NCBI GenBank assembly: GCA_900556575.1
Contig: USPO01000033.1
Span: forward strand, 1 to 10,482
Origin: an uncultured Eubacteriales bacterium
GTDB taxonomy: Bacteria; Bacillota; Clostridia; UBA1381
Direction: 5' to 3'
DNA: 10,482 bases
Part shown: piece after piece, positions 1 through 5,663 of the stretch
Layout of the letters: every line of letters begins with the position of its first letter
Position numbering within the stretch: the stretch's first letter is position 1
Made by a program: the position numbers and the translations under genes
Notes under the pieces: model-generated
Told to the model about the DNA's origin: nothing
Seen by the model: the letters and a program-made list of their open reading frames with translations, nothing else
Databases searched by the model: none

Positions 1-876
1 CTGGTTACAGCACCGCCGGAGAATGATGGCTTAGGCTTTAATTTTAAATGGAATATGGGCTGGATGAATGATACTTTAAGATATGTCAGCATGGATCCTT
101 ATTTCCGTAAGGATAATCATGGTTTAATGACATTCTTGATGATGTATGCGTATTCGGAAAACTTTATTCTTTCGTTGTCTCATGACGAGGTTGTACATGG
201 TAAACATTCGCTTATAGATAAGATGTTTGGAACATATGATGAAAAGTTTGATGCCTATAAGGCTTTCTTGGGGTATTACATGACAATGCCGGGAAAGAAA
301 CTTATATTCATGGGCGGAGAATTCGGACAATTCCTTGAATGGAGATTTGATGATCAGCTTGAGTGGAATTTGCTTGATATAGAAAAGCATAGAAAGCTAA
401 AGCAGTTTGTTCATGATATTAATCATATGTATACTGATAATAAGGCATTATGGGAGCTTGAACAGTCATGGGACGGTTTTAAGTGGATAAATGCATCCGA
501 CAGTGAAAATTCAGTATTTTCATATATCAGACGCGGAACTAAGAAAGATGATGACATTTATGTAATTGCAAACTTCACTCCGGTAGAACGTCCGATATAT
601 AAAATAGGGGCAATGCAGCCGGGTGAATATGAAGTAATTATTCATTCAAATTCAACGAAGTACGGCGGTTCAAGAAGAATAGGCAGAAAGGCATTTAAAA
701 CATTTGCCGAGCCGTATTCTGATATGCCGTATACAATGAAGGTATTTGTTGATGCAAACTCAATAATGTTCCTAAAAAAACGTAAACCAAAGCCGAAGAC
801 AACGGCAAAAAAATCTGCTTCTGATGAAAAAAAGGCAGAAACAACTTCTTCAAGGAGTAGAAAAACTGTAAAATAA
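1..876 (+). CDS. glgB: 1,4-alpha-glucan branching enzyme GlgB, C-terminal part (5' end outside window)
   Basis: GlgB moves alpha-1,4 glucan segments to alpha-1,6 positions, making branch points in cytoplasmic glycogen. The frame is open from base 1, so the gene continues to the left; 291 codons are visible. The first residues (LVTAPPENDGLGF) lie just after the usual AEES acid/base motif, so the nucleophile and the acid/base residue are outside the window. The transition-state Asp is present in LSHDEVVHG (Asp codon 184-186). FPGKK-like MPGKKLIFMGGEFGQ and the WNLLD segment also match GH13 branching enzymes, followed by the C-terminal beta domain with NFTPV. The catalytic protein normally ends near the FLKK at 769-780. 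Here a further tail of about 33 residues rich in Lys, Ser, Thr and Ala follows, including KTTAKKSA (796-819). The gap to glgC is 77 nt with no convincing promoter, so the two are probably co-transcribed. Identity is very secure; the tail's function is unknown. Confidence 0.97.
   Translation: MVTAPPENDGLGFNFKWNMGWMNDTLRYVSMDPYFRKDNHGLMTFLMMYAYSENFILSLSHDEVVHGKHSLIDKMFGTYDEKFDAYKAFLGYYMTMPGKKLIFMGGEFGQFLEWRFDDQLEWNLLDIEKHRKLKQFVHDINHMYTDNKALWELEQSWDGFKWINASDSENSVFSYIRRGTKKDDDIYVIANFTPVERPIYKIGAMQPGEYEVIIHSNSTKYGGSRRIGRKAFKTFAEPYSDMPYTMKVFVDANSIMFLKKRKPKPKTTAKKSASDEKKAETTSSRSRKTVK
774..780 (+). promoter_or_regulatory. Candidate slippery heptamer at the catalytic domain/tail junction of glgB
   Basis: Seven A residues lie in the phase ctA AAA AAA cgt, the classic X XXY YYZ form for -1 ribosomal frameshifting, and are also prone to polymerase slippage. 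After a -1 shift the ribosome would read ACG and then TAA (783-785), giving a GlgB that ends right after the beta domain without the basic tail. A-rich Lys codons make such heptamers common, and no clear stimulatory structure is seen, so this is a hypothesis resting on position and phase. Confidence 0.3.
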
Positions 877-953
877 GAGCGGGGGTAAAACCAAAGCTTT
901 TATATAAATAATTTTTTGAATAATTAATAATAAATATTATAGGAGATGATATT

Positions 954-2165
954 ATGGTATCAAAGGACTGCGTAGCAATGATACTCGCAGGTGGTCAGGG
1001 TTCCAGACTCGGAGCTTTAACAAAGGCTGTTGCAAAGCCGGCGGTTCCGTTTGGAGGTAAGTATAGAATTATTGACTTCCCATTATCAAACTGCATACAT
1101 TCGGGAATAGATACAGTAGGTGTACTCACACAGTATCAGCCGCTTGAGTTAAATACATATATAGGAAATGGTAATCCGTGGGACTTAGACAGATCTCATG
1201 GCGGTGCATATGTGCTTCCTCCGTATCAGAGTGCAACGGGCGGTGAATGGTTCAAGGGTACAGCAAATGCTATTTACCAAAACCTCGGTTTCCTTGAAGG
1301 CTTCAATCCGAAAAACGTATTGATTCTTTCAGGTGACCATATTTATAAGATGGATTATAATAAGATGCTTCAGGTTCATAAGGAGTCGGGTGCAGCAGCA
1401 ACTATTGCTGTTATGCCTGTTCCATGGGAGGAAGCAAGCCGTTTCGGTATTATGAATACAGATCCGGAAACAAATGAAATTACAGAATTTGAAGAAAAGC
1501 CGGCTGAACCTAAGAGTAATCTTGCCTCAATGGGTATATATATCTTTAAATACGATGTATTAAAGAAGTATCTTACAGATGATGAAAGAGATCCGGAGTC
1601 ACAGAATGACTTTGGTAAGAATATTATTCCGACAATGTTAGCTAATGGTGAAAAGATGATGAGCTATCGCTTTGAAGGCTACTGGAAGGACGTTGGAACA
1701 ATCCAGAGTCTTTGGGAAGCAAATATGGATTTAATAGACAATCCGCCGAAGTTTAACTTAAATGATAACTCATGGAGAATTTACTCGCGTAACTTTGCAC
1801 TTGAGCCGCATTATGTAGGAAGAACAGCTAAGATTACAAATTCGTCAATCACAGAGGGCTGCGGAATTCATGGTACAGTAGATCATTCGGTAGTATTCAG
1901 CGGCGTTGAGATTGGTAAGGGAACAGTTATTAAGGATTCGGTAATCATGCCGGGTGCACAGATTGGTGCAAACGTAACAATTGAAAAGGCTGTTATCGGT
2001 CAGAAGGCTGTTATTAAAGATAATGCAAAGATTGGTGTTTCACCTGCTGTTGAGGGCAATCCTCATGCTTCAAAGTATTGCACACATGGAATAGTCCTTG
2101 TTGAGGGCTCGGCAGTAATAGAAGAGAGTGCTGATATTCCGAAGGAAAGCATGGTAGAAGCATAA
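954..2165 (+). CDS. glgC: Glucose-1-phosphate adenylyltransferase, catalytic subunit GlgC
   Basis: GlgC makes ADP-glucose and pyrophosphate from ATP and glucose-1-phosphate, the committed step of bacterial glycogen synthesis. The 403 residues fit the family. The N-terminal nucleotidyltransferase domain has LAGGQGSRLGALT (about 11-23) and KPAVPFGGKYRIIDFPLSN. The predicted catalytic Asp128 is in SGDHIYKMDY, and the sugar-phosphate-binding Lys182 is in EFEEKP, followed by SMGIYIF. From about residue 290 the protein shows the hexapeptide left-handed beta-helix pattern (GAQIGANVTIEKAVIG). The ATG at 954 follows an AGGAG (941-945) with 8 nt spacing. It lies 77 nt after glgB and 27 nt before glgD, which supports one operon and a GlgC/GlgD complex. 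No tail like those on GlgA, GlgB and GlgP is present: the C-terminus ends in an ordinary sequence (ESMVEA). Confidence 0.97.
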   Translation: MVSKDCVAMILAGGQGSRLGALTKAVAKPAVPFGGKYRIIDFPLSNCIHSGIDTVGVLTQYQPLELNTYIGNGNPWDLDRSHGGAYVLPPYQSATGGEWFKGTANAIYQNLGFLEGFNPKNVLILSGDHIYKMDYNKMLQVHKESGAAATIAVMPVPWEEASRFGIMNTDPETNEITEFEEKPAEPKSNLASMGIYIFKYDVLKKYLTDDERDPESQNDFGKNIIPTMLANGEKMMSYRFEGYWKDVGTIQSLWEANMDLIDNPPKFNLNDNSWRIYSRNFALEPHYVGRTAKITNSSITEGCGIHGTVDHSVVFSGVEIGKGTVIKDSVIMPGAQIGANVTIEKAVIGQKAVIKDNAKIGVSPAVEGNPHASKYCTHGIVLVEGSAVIEESADIPKESMVEA

Positions 2166-2192
2166 AGCATTTATTAAGGAGGATTTGTAACT

Positions 2193-3311
2193 ATGATTAA
2201 GGATACAATGGGTATTATTCTGACCAGCAGCGACAGAATTCACCCGCTTACAGAAATTAGAGCAAACAGTGCATTGCCTATCGCAGGCAGATATAGAATT
2301 ATAGATTTTGTACTTTCTAATATGGTTGATGCCGGAATTACAAATATCGGTGTTGCCACAGAGTCGAACTATTCATCACTTATGGACCATATCAAGTCAG
2401 GTAAGCCATGGGATTTGGATAGAAAGAAGGGCGGCTTAAATATTCTTCCGCCGTCACTTGAGCAAATGAGTCAGGGTGTTATCAGAGGAAATATTGATAT
2501 GCTTGCAGGTATTCGTGATTATATTCACAGAAGCCCGGAAAGCTATGTTATATTAAGTCTGGGAAATCATATTTATAATATGGATATGGAGTCTGTTATC
2601 AGACAGCATATCGAAAATCAGTCGGATATAACAGTTGTATATAAAGATTTTGCCGGAGCAGAGGAGGCGGAACTTACACGTTATACATTACTCGATATCA
2701 ACGATGAGGGCAGAGTAACGGACATTGAGGTTCAGCCGTATTATCCTAAGACAACAACAGCTTCGCTTGATATATATGTAATGGATAAGATGCTCTTAGA
2801 GAGTATTATTGATGAGTGCAGTGCAAGAGGAGACAGAGATCTTGTTAAGGACGCACTTGTTAAGAAGATGGGCGGAATGAGAATTTACGGATATAAGTAT
2901 GATGGCTACTGTGCAAAGGTTGACTCAATGAAAGCATACTATACAGCTAATATGAATTTCTTAAACGGAGACATTCGTAAGGAATTATTTAATCCGGAAA
3001 GACCTGTTTTCACAAAGACAAAGGATCAAACTCCGACAAAGTATGGTGCAGAAGCTGAGATTTCGAATTGTTTCGTTTCAGATGGATGTGAGATTGAGGG
3101 AACAGTTGAAAATTGTATTCTTTCAAGAGGAGTTAAAATTGCAAAGGGTGCGATTGTAAGAAATTCAATCATTATGCAGGACAGCATTATTGAAGAGGGC
3201 GTTGAACTTGATTGTGTAGTATTTGATAAGGAAGTACACATTACAAAGGGCAGAAAGCTTATCGGTCAGGAGGCTGCTCCATTGGCAATTGAAAAAGGTA
3301 CAAGAATATAA
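2193..3311 (+). CDS. glgD: GlgD, non-catalytic ADP-glucose pyrophosphorylase-like subunit
   Basis: This 372-residue paralogue of GlgC is preceded by a strong AAGGAGG (2176-2182) with 10 nt to the ATG. The fold signature is kept (GRYRIIDFVLSNMVDAGITNIGV, GKPWDLDRKKGGLNILPP), and the C-terminal third has the beta-helix hexapeptide pattern. The catalytic positions are lost. The Gly-rich LAGGQGSRL loop of GlgC is LTSSDRIHP here, the catalytic Asp of SGDHIY is Asn125 in LGNHIY, and the Lys of EEKP is Gln181 in EVQP. In Firmicutes such GlgD proteins are known to form heteromers with GlgC and to alter its activity or allostery, and that role is inferred here. The gene is the last before the palindromic terminator. 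Independent catalytic activity is unlikely from these substitutions. Confidence 0.95.
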   Translation: MIKDTMGIILTSSDRIHPLTEIRANSALPIAGRYRIIDFVLSNMVDAGITNIGVATESNYSSLMDHIKSGKPWDLDRKKGGLNILPPSLEQMSQGVIRGNIDMLAGIRDYIHRSPESYVILSLGNHIYNMDMESVIRQHIENQSDITVVYKDFAGAEEAELTRYTLLDINDEGRVTDIEVQPYYPKTTTASLDIYVMDKMLLESIIDECSARGDRDLVKDALVKKMGGMRIYGYKYDGYCAKVDSMKAYYTANMNFLNGDIRKELFNPERPVFTKTKDQTPTKYGAEAEISNCFVSDGCEIEGTVENCILSRGVKIAKGAIVRNSIIMQDSIIEEGVELDCVVFDKEVHITKGRKLIGQEAAPLAIEKGTRI

Positions 3312-3342
3312 AATAATACGCTTAAAGGGATAAAACGTATAT

Positions 3343-3376
3343 CCAAAAGGAAAGTGCATATGCACTTTCCTTTTGG
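3343..3376 (+). terminator. Perfect 34-nt palindrome, probable terminator of the glgBCD unit
   Basis: A 15-bp stem (CCAAAAGGAAAGTGC at 3343-3357, pairing with 3362-3376) with a 4-nt ATAT loop starts 31 nt after the glgD stop. The downstream tract (GGTTATTTATATATTTAT) is T-rich but interrupted, so it is a less than ideal intrinsic terminator. The upstream side is A-rich, so weak bidirectional action is possible, though no convergent gene lies to the right. Being fully palindromic, it could also be read as a protein-binding site, but its place after a stop codon favours termination or 3'-end protection. Confidence 0.75.
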
Positions 3377-3626
3377 GGTTATTTATATATTTATAAAAAT
3401 AAGCCAAATGATTGATAAAAATGACAATACAAATATTAAAAAAACGTACAGCAAATGGAATGAAAATATAAAAAATTGTATATTAGTAATAAAAAGACGG
3501 TAGTTGGAATTGAAAAATAAATAACAATTTACTCGTAAAAAACACAAATTTAAGGCTATTCATTGCAAAAAGATTTGTCATTCTGTTAAATTATTTGGAG
3601 AAAACAACTTTTTTTTATATATTCGT

Positions 3627-3655
3627 TTGACAAATAAAGAAAAGTATTGTAATAT
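3627..3655 (+). promoter_or_regulatory. Sigma-A-type promoter for glgA-glgP
   Basis: A perfect TTGACA (3627-3632) is separated by 17 nt from TAATAT (3650-3655), one mismatch from the TATAAT consensus. The predicted start is near 3662, giving a leader of about 78 nt before the glgA ATG. It lies downstream of the glgD palindrome, so glgA-glgP can be transcribed separately from glgBCD. Confidence 0.85.
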
Positions 3656-3717
3656 ATCTATTAGAGGATAATATAGGCATAAAAAATGTACTGTGGAGTA
3701 TAGTATATATAAAAATG

Positions 3718-3732
3718 TCTTTCCGGGAAGGA
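3718..3732 (+). promoter_or_regulatory. Small hairpin overlapping the glgA ribosome binding site
   Basis: TCTTTC (3718-3723) can pair with GAAGGA (3727-3732), one pair being G-U, around a CGG triloop. The 3' arm contains most of the AAGGAG ribosome binding site (3728-3733), which lies 6 nt before the ATG. The stem is short and may be only a modest brake on initiation; no ligand or protein site is evident. Confidence 0.3.
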
Positions 3733-3739
3733 GTTAGTT

Positions 3740-5641
3740 ATGAAAGTATTGTTTGCCAGCTCAGAGGTCGCACCATTTGCCAAGACAGGCGGACTCGGAG
3801 ATGTTGCCGGTTCACTTCCGGCTGTGCTTCGTGAAAAAGGTGTTGATGCCAGAGTTATAATGCCGCTTTATGCGTGCATTCCTCAGAAGTTTAAGGATCA
3901 GATGAAATATATAAACCATATTTATATTGATATGGCTTGGCGTAGACAGTATGCCGGAATTTTTGAAATGGAGTATAATGGCAGTGTCATATACTTTGTT
4001 GATAATGAGTTTTATTTTGCAGGCGATAAGCCTTATGATTATATTCACCTTGATTGTGAGAAGTTTATATTCTTCTCAAAGGCAGTTCTTTCACTGCTTC
4101 CTACAATCGATTTTAGACCTGATGTAATCAATTGCAATGACTGGCAAACAGGTCCTATTCCGGTATTCCTTGATACTTTCCAGGATAATCCGTTCTATCG
4201 CGGAATAAAGACGGTTATGACAATTCATAATTTAAAGTTCCAGGGCAGATGGAGCTTAAAGGGCATAAAGGATGCAATGGGTATAAGTGATTATTACTTT
4301 ACACCTGATAAGCTTGAGTACTATAAGGATGGTAACTTGCTTAAGGGCGGTATGGTATATGCCAATAAGATTACAACAGTTTCAGATACATATGCCGGAG
4401 AAATTCAGACTCAGGAATATGGAGAAGGTCTTGATGCACTTCTTCGTGCAAGACAGAATGATCTTATGGGAATTGTAAACGGTATTTCTTATACAGATTG
4501 GAATCCTGAAACAGACCCAATGATTTATACAAATTATAATCTTGCCACATACAGCAAAAAGGCAGAAAATAAAATGAAACTTCAGGAAGAACTTGGACTA
4601 CCAGTTGATGCAGATAAGATGATGATAGGTATTGTATCACGTCTTACAGATCAGAAGGGATTTGACCTTGTTGCATATAAGATTGAAGAGCTTTGCAACG
4701 GCGGTGCTCAGGTAGTTGTTCTTGGAACTGGTGATGAAAAATATGAAAATCTTTTCCGTCACTATGCATGGAAGTATCCGGATCGCTTCTCGGCTCAGAT
4801 TTATTTCTCGAATGAGATGTCACATAAAATTTATGCTGCGAGCGATGCATTTTTAATGCCGTCACGTTTTGAACCGTGCGGTTTATCACAGCTTATAAGT
4901 CTTCGTTATGGTACATTACCTATTGTACGCGAAACAGGAGGCTTAAAAGATACGGTTAATCCGTATAATAAATATACCGGAGATGGTAATGGTTTTTCAT
5001 TTGCAAATTATAATGCGGATGAGATGCTCGGTGTAATCTGGAATGCTATGGATGTATATTACAATGACCGTGAGGCTTGGAATCACATTGCGGCAAATGC
5101 AATGAATTCTGATTTCTCGTGGAATGTATCAGCAGACAAGTATATCAGAATGTATCAGGATTTAACAGGTATTTACGATTTACCGGAAAAAAAAACTGAA
5201 AATGTAGTCCGTGAGGACAAATTTGAGGAGTCAATCAAGAAGGATTTCGAGGCTTCAAACGATGCAGTAGCAAAGTCAGCCAAGGAACCGGAGATTGTAG
5301 AGGTAAAAAATCCTTTTGAATCCGAAGAGAAAAAAGCAGAGTCAAATGCGGAAGAAGAAAAAGCGGCTGTAAAGAAAACTGCTGCAAAAAAGACAGCTGC
5401 AAGAAAAAGAGCAGCAAAAAAGACAGCTGAACCAAAGGAAGAAAAGACCGAGGAAACAGCTGAGGCAGCAGAGGAAGTTAAGCCTGTAAAGAAAACGACA
5501 AGAAAGAAGACTACAAGAGCTTCAAGAAAGGCTGCAGCTGAAAAAGCCGAAAAGACAACAGCAGCTAAAACAAAAAAAACAACCGCAAAGACAACTGCGA
5601 AAAAGTCGGCAGCAACACCGGCTCCGGCAAAAAACGACTAA
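3740..5641 (+). CDS. glgA: Glycogen synthase GlgA (GT5) with a long Lys/Ala-rich C-terminal tail
   Basis: GlgA transfers glucose from ADP-glucose to the non-reducing end of alpha-1,4 glucan. The N-terminal Rossmann domain starts with KVLFASSEVAPFAKTGGL (Lys15 in the substrate-binding KTGGL motif). HNLKFQG is at 163-169 and VNGISYTDWNP starts at 246. The C-terminal domain has GIVSRLTDQKG with Arg301 and Lys306 (ADP-glucose binding), PSRFEPCGLSQL with the catalytic-type Glu378, and ETGGLKDTV. The GT5 fold should end near residue 480, close to the 477 residues of E. coli GlgA, yet the protein runs to 633. The extra 150 residues have a mixed acidic part (about 484-540) and then a strongly basic Lys/Ala/Thr part with repeats, ending KTTAKKSAATPAPAKND. 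No signal peptide or membrane segment is seen. The ribosome binding site is AAGGAG (3728-3733). glgP follows after 22 nt, so the two are co-transcribed. The catalytic assignment is certain; the tail looks disordered and its role is unknown. Confidence 0.97.
   Translation: MKVLFASSEVAPFAKTGGLGDVAGSLPAVLREKGVDARVIMPLYACIPQKFKDQMKYINHIYIDMAWRRQYAGIFEMEYNGSVIYFVDNEFYFAGDKPYDYIHLDCEKFIFFSKAVLSLLPTIDFRPDVINCNDWQTGPIPVFLDTFQDNPFYRGIKTVMTIHNLKFQGRWSLKGIKDAMGISDYYFTPDKLEYYKDGNLLKGGMVYANKITTVSDTYAGEIQTQEYGEGLDALLRARQNDLMGIVNGISYTDWNPETDPMIYTNYNLATYSKKAENKMKLQEELGLPVDADKMMIGIVSRLTDQKGFDLVAYKIEELCNGGAQVVVLGTGDEKYENLFRHYAWKYPDRFSAQIYFSNEMSHKIYAASDAFLMPSRFEPCGLSQLISLRYGTLPIVRETGGLKDTVNPYNKYTGDGNGFSFANYNADEMLGVIWNAMDVYYNDREAWNHIAANAMNSDFSWNVSADKYIRMYQDLTGIYDLPEKKTENVVREDKFEESIKKDFEASNDAVAKSAKEPEIVEVKNPFESEEKKAESNAEEEKAAVKKTAAKKTAARKRAAKKTAEPKEEKTEETAEAAEEVKPVKKTTRKKTTRASRKAAAEKAEKTTAAKTKKTTAKTTAKKSAATPAPAKND
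5187..5195 (+). promoter_or_regulatory. A9 tract at the glgA catalytic domain/tail junction, candidate frameshift or slippage site
   Basis: Nine A residues encode gaA AAA AAA act (Glu483-Lys-Lys-Thr), placing an A AAA AAA heptamer (5188-5194) in the slippery phase. A -1 shift or gain of one A gives AAC then TGA (5197-5199), a product of 486 residues. Loss of one A or a +1 shift gives CTG AAA ATG TAG, a product of 488 residues. Both are nearly the normal GlgA length. A small hairpin, GTCC-GTGA-GGAC with a GNRA-type loop (5207-5218), begins 11 nt downstream. A9 slippage producing a truncated form is known in Thermus dnaX; here it is only inferred. Confidence 0.35.
5381..5425 (+). repeat. 15-nt tandem repeat encoding pentapeptides in the GlgA tail
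   Basis: Three units AAKKT-AARKR-AAKKT (residues 548-562) give a 5-residue period. At the DNA level the 16-mer GCAAAAAAGACAGCTG occurs twice, at 5384-5399 and 5414-5429, with a 30-nt offset. The composition resembles histone H1 and the basic tails of some bacterial nucleoid proteins, which suggests a polyanion or multivalent contact; this is a composition argument only. Confidence 0.8.
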
Positions 5642-5663
5642 AATAAAGGGGATGTAACTAGTA

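Larger units (their letters stand above)
3312..3739 (+). other. 428-nt AT-rich intergenic region between glgD and glgA
   Basis: After the palindrome (3343-3376) there are about 250 nt of very AT-rich sequence with many A-runs and no credible gene on either strand. No catabolite-control cre-like site and no recognisable riboswitch is seen by eye. A T8 tract and TATATAT just before the -35 element (about 3609-3621) could act as an UP-like or intrinsically bent element. The right end holds the glgA promoter and a leader of about 78 nt. Confidence 0.7.

Noticed and set aside
916..940. Possible promoter between glgB and glgC (TTGAAT and TATTAT)
   Set aside because: The spacing is only 13 nt, too short for a sigma-A promoter; the gap is simply AT-rich.
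3026..3407. Minus-strand open frames over the end of glgD and the palindrome
   Set aside because: They overlap a well-supported gene and the terminator, have no coding signature, and their translations match no family I recognise.
3412..3440. TTGATA followed by TATTAA in the glgD-glgA gap
   Set aside because: Poor -10 element in extremely AT-rich DNA, with a near-consensus promoter further downstream.
3312..3739. Riboswitch, cre site or small RNA gene in the long gap
   Set aside because: No conserved riboswitch core or cre-like TGNAANCGNTNNCA pattern could be found by eye, and the only stable fold is the palindrome near glgD.
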